This document shows positions 27,369-36,102 of a stretch of DNA of 64,000 nt, one piece after another. Where the stretch lies: the NCBI GenBank assembly GCA_945266285.1, contig CALYOP010000002.1, positions 1-64,000 on the forward strand, written 5' to 3'. How positions within the stretch are numbered: the stretch's first letter is position 1; every line of letters starts with the position of its first letter. The position numbers and the translations under genes were made by a program. The stretch comes from an uncultured Commensalibacter sp. (GTDB taxonomy: Bacteria > Pseudomonadota > Alphaproteobacteria > Acetobacterales > Acetobacteraceae). The notes below the pieces were generated by a model. It had not been told where the DNA came from, made no database searches, and saw nothing but the letters and a program-made list of their open reading frames with translations.

Positions 27369-28982
27369 CTATTTCACATTTTTTCTGTAACGCGTTTGAT
27401 TGAATATCTTTTCAGCTTCCTCTGGATAGAAATTAAGTAAGCACAATAAAATCGCATTCGTCCATCCAAATCCGATTTGATTAGAATACTCACCACCGCC
27501 CTTACCACCAGAAGGACACACCTCTTCGGATACGACATCATATTTTTCAAGCAAAACGCCAGATTTTTCATAAACCGCAATTACACGTTTCATCCACAAA
27601 ACGGCTATTTTCTGGGCTAAATCGTCATAACCATAATGCAAAAAGCCACGAATAGCCATCCATTGCAAAGAAGCCCACCCATTGGGAGCGTCCCATTGTT
27701 GGCCGGTATCTTGATCACTTGCAACAATCCCACCGGGTTTCAATAATTTTTCTTCAACGGTTTTGGCCACTACTTTAGCTTGTTCTTCACTAGCAATATT
27801 CAAATATAATGGCATCGTCATTCCAGCAGAAACGACATCGGTACATTTTTCTTCAACCCAGTTATAATCGTAAAATCCTGATTGTTGATTGCTCCAAAAA
27901 ATACGCCTGATATTTGCCTTTCTGATTGCTGCTTTTTCCTGATATAAGGCTGCCTTTTCTAAATCTTTGGTAATTTTATAAGCATAGGCTAAGGTATCTT
28001 CCAGATATTGCAGCAAACAATTCAATTCAATCGGTAATAAATCGACTGCACTTATCGTATGTAAATTCTTTTTATCCGTTAACCACCGCGAAGAGTAATC
28101 CCATCCCGTTTCGGCACCAGCACGTAAATTACGATAGACCTCCTTCGCTGGTCTGTTACTAAGCGATGCGGTTTTTATATCTTCGGAATAACTCTCATCG
28201 CGTGGCGTATCACGATCATCCCAATGACGATTCATGATTGAACCATCAGCCAAACGAACAACACGACGATAAGCCCCTTTGCCTTCAAGCTTATCTTCGC
28301 CATCCATCCAGTAATCATATTCCCGCTGCAACTGAGGCAAATAATCCGTATAAGCTTTTAATCCATCCCCATAAACCAACAAAGAAATCATTAATGCATA
28401 GAATGGCGGCTGAGAACGGCTAAGATAATAAGTGCGATTACCATTAGGAATATGACCATAGCGATCAATTAATGAACTCATATCCTTAATCATATTTCGC
28501 AGTTTGGTAATTTTCCCGCCCTCATAAAGGCCGATCATCGTAAAATAGCTATCCCAGTAATAGATTTCCGTAAACCGACCACCTGGCACAACATAAGAAT
28601 AAGGCAGATTCAACAAAGAAGAATAGGAAACCGGACGATCAGCTGGACGATCCAATATATCCCAAACCGATGCAATATAATCGCGAACCGACATTTTAGG
28701 ATCAGGATCAAAGGATATATTTTTGCTGGGTGTTTGCGTAAAATGTTGATTTAAAAATTCTTTTAACGAAAACCCTGCCAAATCTTTTTGCTTACGATAT
28801 TCACGCAAAATCCATACAGGAGAATAATTCGGCACAAGATCCGCTACTGTCTTTGAATCGCCGAACAAATGTGATTTTGCCATAGCAACAAAAAGCTCTT
28901 GAAACAACACAGAAGGCGGAGCAAGCATTTCATTGTTTTGTTCATCAAAAAAAGTGATATCATTAACATCGGGTAAAAACAT
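27369..28982 (-). CDS. treF: Trehalase (GH37), cytoplasmic type
   Basis: Hydrolyses trehalose to two glucoses. The 537 residues carry the two family signatures: PGGRFTEIYYWDSYF (about 153) and QQWDAPNGW (about 445), with conserved SRWL and GGGEYSNQIGFGWTN near the end. No signal peptide is present at the N terminus (MFLPDVNDITFFDEQ), so it should act in the cytosol as TreF rather than the periplasmic TreA. It is transcribed away from the alcohol dehydrogenase gene. Trehalose is the main sugar of insect haemolymph, which suits an insect host, but that link is inference. Confidence 0.92.
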   Translation of the reverse strand: MFLPDVNDITFFDEQNNEMLAPPSVLFQELFVAMAKSHLFGDSKTVADLVPNYSPVWILREYRKQKDLAGFSLKEFLNQHFTQTPSKNISFDPDPKMSVRDYIASVWDILDRPADRPVSYSSLLNLPYSYVVPGGRFTEIYYWDSYFTMIGLYEGGKITKLRNMIKDMSSLIDRYGHIPNGNRTYYLSRSQPPFYALMISLLVYGDGLKAYTDYLPQLQREYDYWMDGEDKLEGKGAYRRVVRLADGSIMNRHWDDRDTPRDESYSEDIKTASLSNRPAKEVYRNLRAGAETGWDYSSRWLTDKKNLHTISAVDLLPIELNCLLQYLEDTLAYAYKITKDLEKAALYQEKAAIRKANIRRIFWSNQQSGFYDYNWVEEKCTDVVSAGMTMPLYLNIASEEQAKVVAKTVEEKLLKPGGIVASDQDTGQQWDAPNGWASLQWMAIRGFLHYGYDDLAQKIAVLWMKRVIAVYEKSGVLLEKYDVVSEEVCPSGGKGGGEYSNQIGFGWTNAILLCLLNFYPEEAEKIFNQTRYRKNVK

Positions 28983-29252
28983 GTTATTATTTCTCTAATG
29001 ATATAAGCTATAGCGTTATCTAAAGTGATTTAAGAATTTCTTGCTAAAGGTTTAATCTGATACGCTTGATATTTCTTAATCAAATCAAAAATTTTCACAA
29101 ATCGAATAAGCAAAATTAGCTTTTTCGATATTCATTGTTTGTAGAACTTAAGGTCGTAATTCGAAAAATAAGGCATATAGGTTTATAATCGGCAATTACA
29201 ACCATCAAATTCTGGAATTTTCTACAAAGAAAATCGATAAAAGGAAAAAATT

Positions 29253-30416
29253 ATGGCGATTCAAAATTTTGAATATTGCAACCCTACTCGCATTGTCTTT
29301 GGTCAAGATACAATCAGTCACCTGGATGATCTAATTCCAAAAGATGCATATGTTCTGATTACCATTGGCGGCGGTAGTGTCCGTCGAACAGGCACTTTAT
29401 CCGAAGTTGAAAAAGCATTGGGTGATCGCAAATTTTCCGTTTTCGAAGGTATTGAAGCAAATCCTACTTATGAAACCTTGATGAAAGCAGTCGAGAGAAT
29501 CCGGCAAGAAAAATTTACCTTTATTCTTGGTGTAGGTGGCGGTTCAGTTATGGATGGAACCAAATTTATTGCAGCTGCTGTTCATTTTAACGGAGATCCA
29601 TGGAATATTGTCCTACAAAAAGGCAGTAATATCCAATCAGTAATTCCATTTGGATTCGTGCTGACCTTACCCGCCACAGGATCGGAAATGAACTATTATG
29701 CGGTTATTTCGCGTAAAGAAACAAAAGATAAAATCGGCATTGCTAGTGATTTCCTATATCCGATCTTTTCCATTCTTGATCCAACGAAAACCTATAGCTT
29801 ACCCTCCCATCAAGTGGCAAATGGCATCGCCGATGCTTTTGTTCATGTCATAGAACAATATCTAACCTATCCCTCTCATGCCGATGTTCAGGATCGTTTT
29901 TCCGAAAGTCTGCTTCTTACCTTAATAGAAGAAGGGCCAAAAACGCTTGCATATCCAAATGATTACACCTCGCGCGCTAATTTTGTCTGGGCCGCAACGT
30001 TAGCTTTAAATGGACTGATTGCTACTGGAGTTGCACAAGATTGGGCAACCCATATTATTGGCCATGAAATGACCGTTTTATACGGTATTGACCATGGCCG
30101 TACCCTCTCAATCATCTTGCCTTCCCTACTTCATATCATGCGTGAATCCAAGAAGGACAAATTACTGCAATACGCACATCGTATATGGAATATTCATTAC
30201 GATGATCAAGAAAAAACCATTGATGAAGCCATTCATCGTACTCGACAGTTTTTCGAAAGCCTTGGCATCAAAACGCATTTGCAGGACTATAATCTGGATG
30301 AAAAGGCAATTGATGAAATCATTGACCAGCTACATCGCCATAATCTTACAGCGCTTGGTGAACGGCAGAATATAACGCTTGAAATCAGCCGTAAGATTTT
30401 ACAAGCTAGCCTTTAA
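29253..30416 (+). CDS. yqhD: Iron-containing alcohol dehydrogenase, YqhD type
   Basis: Group III metal-dependent, NADPH-using aldehyde reductase/alcohol dehydrogenase. The 387 residues start with FEYCNPTRIVFGQDTI, have the nucleotide loop GVGGGSVMDGTKFIA and the metal-site segments NGIADAFVHVIEQY, WATHIIGHEMT and GIDHGRTLSIILP. YqhD relatives reduce butanal, propanal, glyoxal and lipid-derived aldehydes, so detoxification is a likely role. AAAAGGAAAAAATT precedes the ATG. Confidence 0.9.
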   Translation: MAIQNFEYCNPTRIVFGQDTISHLDDLIPKDAYVLITIGGGSVRRTGTLSEVEKALGDRKFSVFEGIEANPTYETLMKAVERIRQEKFTFILGVGGGSVMDGTKFIAAAVHFNGDPWNIVLQKGSNIQSVIPFGFVLTLPATGSEMNYYAVISRKETKDKIGIASDFLYPIFSILDPTKTYSLPSHQVANGIADAFVHVIEQYLTYPSHADVQDRFSESLLLTLIEEGPKTLAYPNDYTSRANFVWAATLALNGLIATGVAQDWATHIIGHEMTVLYGIDHGRTLSIILPSLLHIMRESKKDKLLQYAHRIWNIHYDDQEKTIDEAIHRTRQFFESLGIKTHLQDYNLDEKAIDEIIDQLHRHNLTALGERQNITLEISRKILQASL

Positions 30417-30427
30417 TAATGAAATCA

Positions 30428-30453
30428 CTTATAAGCAATAGCATGCTTATAAG
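30428..30453 (+). terminator. Hairpin between yqhD and lolA
   Basis: Ten-base-pair perfect stem (CTTATAAGCA / TGCTTATAAG) with a six-base loop, 12 bases after the yqhD stop and 20 bases before the lolA start. There is no T tract, so it may be a weak terminator, a processing site or a leader fold for lolA. Confidence 0.4.
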
Positions 30454-30473
30454 CCTTATGAGGGATTATGTAT

Positions 30474-31127
30474 ATGAAGCGGTTTTCCGTTCTTGCTTGT
30501 TTTCTGTCATTTTCTGGTCTGATAGGTCTTCCTATCGCAGCTTCTGCACAAATTCCCTCAACGAATGCTACACAAATCAATAGGGCAAATTTAAATCCTG
30601 CTGATCAAAACTATATCCAACAAACAGAACAATGGATTAATCATCTAACCACTTTACGTGGGCGTTTTCAACAAATTGCCCCTAATGGTACACGCAGCAC
30701 CGGTGTTATATGGATTAATCGTCCTGGTCGTATCCGTTTCCAATATGATCAACCTAGTAAAATGGTTCTGGTTGCAAATGAAGGAAAAATTGTCTTTTAT
30801 GATGGTGAAGTTGATCAAACGACGATCATCCCCGTTGATCAAAGCCCATTGGGGTTACTGTTAAAACCTCAGCTTAGTTTTTCTGGTGATGTAAGCATTA
30901 TCGGCTTTAATCATAGTAACGGATTTATTCAGATTACGCTTGTCCGTACACGGTCACCAAATGATGGCAATTTAACACTTGTTTTCTATGAAAACCCTTT
31001 GCAACTCCGTTCCTGGCGCGTTGTCGATGCACAAGGTCAAGAAACACAGGTCGATCTGTTTGATATCAAATTTGGTGCTTCTGCTCCAGAAAACCTCTTT
31101 AATATTCATATTGGTGATAATAATTAA
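30474..31127 (+). CDS. lolA: Outer-membrane lipoprotein carrier protein LolA
   Basis: Periplasmic chaperone that carries lipoproteins from LolCDE to the outer membrane. A signal peptide ends near ASA (about 26). The mature part has the LolA pattern: WINHLTTLRGRFQQIAPNGTRSTGVIWINRPGRIRFQY and DGEVDQTTIIPVDQSPLGLLL. The ATG at 30474 is favoured because AGGGA lies eight bases before it; the ATG at 30468 is only two bases from that site. The length is 217 residues. Its stop overlaps the convergent rsmI stop by four bases. Confidence 0.9.
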   Translation: MKRFSVLACFLSFSGLIGLPIAASAQIPSTNATQINRANLNPADQNYIQQTEQWINHLTTLRGRFQQIAPNGTRSTGVIWINRPGRIRFQYDQPSKMVLVANEGKIVFYDGEVDQTTIIPVDQSPLGLLLKPQLSFSGDVSIIGFNHSNGFIQITLVRTRSPNDGNLTLVFYENPLQLRSWRVVDAQGQETQVDLFDIKFGASAPENLFNIHIGDNN

Positions 31128-31975
31128 CCAATTTTGCTTAATTCCAAAGCTCTCTGATAAACAACGCGTTTAGGCAAATGAACCATATTTGCCACAACAC
31201 TCGCAGCATCTTTGACGGATAAGGTCTTTAACGCTTCCAATAAACGCATATCCAAATCATCCTGACTTTCCTGTTGCGGTTCTGGAGGTGCTAGCAAAAC
31301 AATAATTTCTCCCCGAACTGGATTTTGAGTAAAATGTTGAATTAAACCTTCAATTGAATGCCGTTGTACTTCTTCGAATTTTTTGGTTAATTCACGTGCA
31401 ACAACGGCTTTACGGTCTGCACCAAAAACCTTTTTCATATCTTCTAGCATATCTAACAACCGATGCGGTGCTTCATGCCAGATTAAGGTCACGGAGAGTC
31501 CAGCACGTTCTGCTGCACAAAGCGTAGCAAAACTTTCCTGACGAGCCGCTGAACGAGGGGGTGGAAAACCAATAAACATATAAGGATGCGGTGGCAATCC
31601 TGAAAGCGTTAAAGCCATCAAAGCAGCGTTTGCGCCAGGAATCCCCGTTATTTTAACCCCTTCTTTAATCGCAGCTTTAATTAAGCGATAACCCGGATCA
31701 GACATTAAAGGTGTACCCGCATCGGATACCAAGGCTATAGATTTTCCTTCTTTAACCCGATCCAAAACCAGATCAATCCGTTGTGCCTCGTTATGATCGT
31801 AAAAACTTTCAAGCGGTGTATCGATAGCATATGCTGATAAAAGCTTTCCCGTAACGCGTGTATCTTCACAAAGAATAATATCGGCTTCTTGCAAAGCTTT
31901 TTTAGCACGAATGCTAAAGTCTTCGAGATTGCCTATGGGTGTCGCAACTAAAGTTATTTGTCCATCTTCGTTCAA
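31124..31975 (-). CDS. rsmI: 16S rRNA (cytidine1402-2'-O)-methyltransferase RsmI
   Basis: Adds a 2'-O-methyl group to C1402 of 16S rRNA in the decoding centre. The 283 residues show the tetrapyrrole-methylase fold signatures LVATPIGNLEDFSIRAKKAL, SDAGTPLMSDPGYRLI and GIPGANAALMALTLSGLP. The start appears to be TTG (protein start NEDGQITLVATP) with a weak upstream site. It is divergent from the LpoA-like gene, an arrangement also known for rsmI-lpoA in E. coli. Confidence 0.95.
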   Translation of the reverse strand: MNEDGQITLVATPIGNLEDFSIRAKKALQEADIILCEDTRVTGKLLSAYAIDTPLESFYDHNEAQRIDLVLDRVKEGKSIALVSDAGTPLMSDPGYRLIKAAIKEGVKITGIPGANAALMALTLSGLPPHPYMFIGFPPPRSAARQESFATLCAAERAGLSVTLIWHEAPHRLLDMLEDMKKVFGADRKAVVARELTKKFEEVQRHSIEGLIQHFTQNPVRGEIIVLLAPPEPQQESQDDLDMRLLEALKTLSVKDAASVVANMVHLPKRVVYQRALELSKIG

Positions 31976-32086
31976 AATCTTGAATACTCTCTTGTTTAAT
32001 GGTTAAAAAAGAGGAACTATTTAGCCTTATGCATTTTATTATTTCGATAATGCTAATTAATCCTATAGGCCATAAAGGAAAGATGT

Positions 32087-33430
32087 ATGTTTTTTAAACC
32101 ACAAAAGGCTTTGAAGCGAGAATTTCTTTGTCATTCTACAATAATAGCACATGGTCTACGCCTTGGATTATGCATCCCTGCTATTATTTTAGCGGCTTGT
32201 ACTTCTTCTGATAATCATCATGTCCGCAGTCCAGAAATCACCCCAAATAAAACGACCACTACCCGACAGGTAGGTATTTTATTGCCGCTCTCGGGCAGAA
32301 ATGGTGTGCTGGGCAATAATATGCTCAAAGCAGCCAAATTGGCCATGGCTGATCCTTTATCACCGCCATTAGATGTTCGTGATACCGAAATCTCAGGCGC
32401 AAGTGTTGCTGCTCAACAAGCAATTGCCGCAGGCGATGGAATTATCCTTGGCCCTCTAACCGCTAGTGAAACAGCAAGTATCGCACCAATTGCTACGGCT
32501 GCAAATGTTCCGGTTCTTAGCTATACCAGCGATGTCACCAAAGCTCAGTCAAATTTATGGGTAATGGGCGTAACGCCAGAACAACAGGTTGAAACAATGG
32601 TTGTTGCTGCAAAAGCAGAGGGAAAAACGCGTTTTGCCGCTTTATTACCCGATAACGCATTAGGGCATGCGCTAGCCGATAGCTTAACCCAAGTCTGTTC
32701 TGAAAATGGTCTTGCATCTCCACAAATCAGTTTCCATAGTGGTACATCCGATGACATTTCCCAGAAACTTAAACAACTTTCTAACTACGATAACCGTTTG
32801 CAAGAAGCCAAAACGCATACATCTTCAGATTCTTCTGTAAAAACTGCAGATACGGATTCTAACGATTCATCCAATTCCACAGGATTGATTGATGATTTGG
32901 TCCCTCCCCCCAGTAATGGCACGGATTCCAAAAAAGATAACAATAATAAACTCGTTTTATCCGCTCCGCCTTTTGATGCGCTTTTGCTGGGAGATACAGG
33001 GCTTAAATTACAATCTGTAATCAATGCGCTTAAAGAAAATCAGATTTCTTCAAAAAATGTTCGTCTGATGGGACCCGGATTATGGTCTGCTTTTGCTTCT
33101 AAGCTCGGTAAACTTCATGGTGCATGGTATGCCGCGCCAGATCCTAGCAAACGGCAGGGGTTTGTTCAGCAATATATGAGCAAATATGGTACGATGCCTA
33201 AACCTTTGGCTGATTTAACCTATGATTCTTCTTCATTGGTTCGTAGTCTAGACAAGCTTGGTGGCTATACTCAAGAAAATCTGACACGTAACCAAGGTTT
33301 TGACGGGGTTGATGGGTTATTTACCTTAAGTAAGAATGGTCATATTCGTCGCTCTCTTAGAATTTTTGAAATTCAACCTGGCGGTGGTGGAAAATTAATT
33401 TCTATTCCAGCTACGCAACCAAAGAGCTAA
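32087..33430 (+). CDS. Penicillin-binding protein activator, LpoA-like lipoprotein
   Basis: 447-residue lipoprotein with signal and lipobox (IILAACTSS, Cys near residue 38), so it should sit in the outer or inner membrane facing the periplasm. The body is a type I periplasmic-binding fold (VGILLPLSGRNGVLGNNMLKAAKLA, IILGPLTASETASIAPIA) like the C-terminal part of LpoA, without its long TPR part. A Ser/Asp/Asn-rich insert lies at about 245-290. Divergence from rsmI supports the LpoA link. A role in activating PBP1A-type peptidoglycan synthases is by analogy. AAAGGAAA precedes the ATG. Confidence 0.8.
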   Translation: MFFKPQKALKREFLCHSTIIAHGLRLGLCIPAIILAACTSSDNHHVRSPEITPNKTTTTRQVGILLPLSGRNGVLGNNMLKAAKLAMADPLSPPLDVRDTEISGASVAAQQAIAAGDGIILGPLTASETASIAPIATAANVPVLSYTSDVTKAQSNLWVMGVTPEQQVETMVVAAKAEGKTRFAALLPDNALGHALADSLTQVCSENGLASPQISFHSGTSDDISQKLKQLSNYDNRLQEAKTHTSSDSSVKTADTDSNDSSNSTGLIDDLVPPPSNGTDSKKDNNNKLVLSAPPFDALLLGDTGLKLQSVINALKENQISSKNVRLMGPGLWSAFASKLGKLHGAWYAAPDPSKRQGFVQQYMSKYGTMPKPLADLTYDSSSLVRSLDKLGGYTQENLTRNQGFDGVDGLFTLSKNGHIRRSLRIFEIQPGGGGKLISIPATQPKS

Positions 33431-33437
33431 AAAATAA

Positions 33438-33463
33438 AGGGCTAGAAAGAAACATTTAGCCCT
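33438..33463 (-). terminator. Terminator of the small unknown gene
   Basis: AGGGCTA pairs with TAGCCCT over a 12-base loop; on the minus strand it is followed by TTTATTTTTT. It sits 20 bases after the stop of the minus-strand gene at 33483 and just after the convergent LpoA-like gene. Confidence 0.65.
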
Positions 33464-33482
33464 CGACACTATTCATATTTTG

Positions 33483-33824
33483 CTAGAGTGGAGGAGAAAG
33501 AACAGGTCGAATACTATTCAGTGCTTGCTCAAAAATGCTATAAACACCTAGTCTTTTCTTCTGTATATAATCGAAAACCTCCCATTTATGATCTAATGGT
33601 CGGACGATATAAGCCGGGTTTGCGTTTTCCCTTACCCAAATAAGAATATGATCAACGCTTATTTTAGAATCTCCTTTTCTTACTTCGATATCACAGATAC
33701 CCATACGAACGCTTGCTTCAAACCAACGTTTTAAATAGGTATGGTGATAAGGTAAAAAACATCCACGAAATGGTATAATATTTGAACATTCCTTCCTCTT
33801 TTGGACAGGATGTAGGCTATTCAT
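33483..33824 (-). CDS. Small conserved-looking protein of unknown function
   Basis: 113 residues, basic near the N terminus, no signal or membrane helix. Parts such as CFLPYHHTYLKRWFEASVRMGICDIEVRKGDSK and IVRPLDHKWEVFDYIQKKRLGVY look folded and show normal codon use for the window. The ribosome site AAGGGGAGAACACATA precedes the ATG and a terminator follows, so it is probably a real single-gene unit. I do not recognise a family. The C-terminal WEVFD pattern could be a small beta domain. Confidence 0.6.
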   Translation of the reverse strand: MNSLHPVQKRKECSNIIPFRGCFLPYHHTYLKRWFEASVRMGICDIEVRKGDSKISVDHILIWVRENANPAYIVRPLDHKWEVFDYIQKKRLGVYSIFEQALNSIRPVLSPPL

Positions 33825-34037
33825 TATGTGTTCTCCCCTTAGTACTTTGAGTATAAATATGAATGACCTATCCTTTAGGCTACAACGAATAGTTACAAAG
33901 CACTAAATAGATTTTAATTAGAACTATAAAAATTTATAAATTGTTTTCGTTTTGTTGTAAAAAAAACACCGAAATATGACTTTGATAAATATTCTCAATA
34001 TTAAAGTTAATATTTATTAATTATTTCTTGATAAATC

Positions 34038-34964
34038 TTAATTTTTTGGCCAACGTTTATGGATCCATAACCAAATTTCTGGTTTTTTACGAATCCAACT
34101 TTCGATTTTATTATTAATTATTCCCGTCAATATTGTAATGCTTTCGTTATTATTGCGATTAAGAGAATATTTTATTGGCGGTTCAACTATGATCCTTAAT
34201 CGAGCAGGGCCCAAACGTTCTACATAACCTGGAATAACAGGGCATTCTAATCGCAATGCCAAACTTGCCACTGCTGAAGAAGTCATTGCGGGTTTTCCAA
34301 AAAATGGTACCTCAATACCATCATTCATTTTTTGATCACTAAGAACACCTAACCTTCCTCCTTGTATTAAATGTTTTAAAGCCTGACGAGCACCTTTGGC
34401 ACCTTTAGGAAACATGGGAATAGAACACCCCATAGCTTCGGCCCTTAAATCAAGAATAAGTTTATTTACATGTTTATTATTGGCTGCTCGATAAAAAGAA
34501 GAAAAAGGAACGCCGTAACGGGCAACACCCATAGGAAGCATTTCCCAATTCCCTAAATGACCGGATACAAAAATAACCGCACCACCGTGCTTTTCCTGTT
34601 CTGTTAAATATTGTGCACCAACAACTTCCCAACCTGGGCCCATAGGAGTGTTTTCTTTTAATTTGGACAAATGAGGAAATTCACCAATATTACGACCCAG
34701 ATTATCCCACATTCCCCGAATAATTTTGTTTCTTTTGTGTTCTGAAAGTTCTGGCATCACCAATTGTAAATTTTGATGCGCAATTTTCGATACAGGTAAC
34801 TTCGGCCCTAAAAAACGACCAACCCATCCACCTAAATTAGAAGAACATTCTGGTGATAGTTTTCGCAAAAAAGCAAAAATTCCCTTTACCAATAGATATT
34901 CAATATATTCTTTTAAGAAAGTTCCAGCAGAACTCATACGATTACGTAAAAGAGAAGCGTTCAT
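34038..34964 (-). CDS. lpxL: Lipid A late acyltransferase (LpxL/HtrB family)
   Basis: Inner-membrane acyltransferase that adds a secondary acyl chain to Kdo2-lipid IVA. The 308 residues include the catalytic H-x4-E in GHLGNWEM, SFYRAANNKHVN, GVLSDQKMNDGIEVPFFGKPAMTS and the C-terminal WLWIHKRWPKN. An N-terminal hydrophobic stretch anchors it. The gene follows lpxK after 150 bases on the same strand, completing a waaA-lpxK-lpxL-like set. Which acyl chain it transfers cannot be read. Confidence 0.85.
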   Translation of the reverse strand: MNASLLRNRMSSAGTFLKEYIEYLLVKGIFAFLRKLSPECSSNLGGWVGRFLGPKLPVSKIAHQNLQLVMPELSEHKRNKIIRGMWDNLGRNIGEFPHLSKLKENTPMGPGWEVVGAQYLTEQEKHGGAVIFVSGHLGNWEMLPMGVARYGVPFSSFYRAANNKHVNKLILDLRAEAMGCSIPMFPKGAKGARQALKHLIQGGRLGVLSDQKMNDGIEVPFFGKPAMTSSAVASLALRLECPVIPGYVERLGPARLRIIVEPPIKYSLNRNNNESITILTGIINNKIESWIRKKPEIWLWIHKRWPKN

Positions 34965-35115
34965 AATCTATTTTTACTTTATCTTTTTGAATTCCTTAGC
35001 TTATGAAGAACAATTATTCTCATTTTGAATAGAAAACAAGTAAGAATAAAAATCCTTAATAACGATCTGACGCTATTAACTCATTTTGGCAGAAATGAGG
35101 AATTAATCGACACAA

Positions 35116-36099
35116 TTATAACTTTAAACCCAGAAATGCCATTAAATCAGAAACGGCATTAGGATTTTGCCATTGTAAAGTTACATCTACAAAAGTGACA
35201 TATTTCTTAAATGTAGAGGGTAATCTCACATAATCTTTTGGGGTTGTTAACAACACGGCCTGATGATGAAAAGCCACGGCAGCAAGCTTAGCAAGATCCC
35301 GGGAACGATAATTATAATGATCTGGAAAAGCTACAGTTTGCACAGGATATACGCCAGCATCGTGAAGTGATTGGAAAAATTTTTCTGGTCTTCCAATTCC
35401 TGCAAAAGCGACCACTTTTTTTGTTGCCAGCTTTTTTATTTCAGGATTCATTTTTAAAAACGCATAAAATACAGGCAATTTGGATGCAAGTTCTGGAAAA
35501 AGATGATGTCGATCCTCTCCAATCATGATAATGGCTTTTGCTCGCCGAATTCCAGATTGAATGGGCTCCCGTAAAGGACCAGCCGGTAGAAGATGGCCAT
35601 TACCGAAACCTGCAATACCGTCAATAATCAACAAAGGTAAATCCTGATACAAAGTCGGATTTTGAAAACCATCATCCATTATTAACAATTCTGCACCATG
35701 TTGGATTGCTGCTTGTGCTGCTTTTGCACGATCTGCACAAACCCAAGTTGGCGCAACTTGTGCCAATAATAACGCCTCATCCCCAACAACTTCGACAGAG
35801 TGCTTTTTTAAATCAACTTGAAAAGGTGTTTTTTTACGATTTTTACGACCATAACCCCGTGTTAGAAAAGCAGGTTGAATATGATATTGTAAGCAAAATC
35901 GCCCCAAAGCCAGTGCTATCGTTGTTTTCCCACTTCCCCCAACCGTTAGATTGCCACAACAAATAACGGGAACAGATGCCTTCCATCCTCTTTTTTGTAA
36001 ACGGCGTCGTGTCACATAAGCAGTAATGTTCTCAAATGGTGACAGCAGTGCAGCCATAAAAGAATTTTTGGATGGATACCAAAAAGAAGGCGATATCAT
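35116..36099 (-). CDS. lpxK: Tetraacyldisaccharide 4'-kinase
   Basis: Phosphorylates the 4' position of the lipid A precursor to give lipid IVA. The 327 residues begin with a membrane-associated helix and carry the P-loop CCGNLTVGGSGKTT, the LTRGYGRK motif, and MDDGFQN with the conserved acidic pair. It starts four bases after the waaA stop with AAGG upstream, so the two are probably one operon. Confidence 0.95.
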   Translation of the reverse strand: MISPSFWYPSKNSFMAALLSPFENITAYVTRRRLQKRGWKASVPVICCGNLTVGGSGKTTIALALGRFCLQYHIQPAFLTRGYGRKNRKKTPFQVDLKKHSVEVVGDEALLLAQVAPTWVCADRAKAAQAAIQHGAELLIMDDGFQNPTLYQDLPLLIIDGIAGFGNGHLLPAGPLREPIQSGIRRAKAIIMIGEDRHHLFPELASKLPVFYAFLKMNPEIKKLATKKVVAFAGIGRPEKFFQSLHDAGVYPVQTVAFPDHYNYRSRDLAKLAAVAFHHQAVLLTTPKDYVRLPSTFKKYVTFVDVTLQWQNPNAVSDLMAFLGLKL

Positions 36100-36102
36100 A
36101 AA

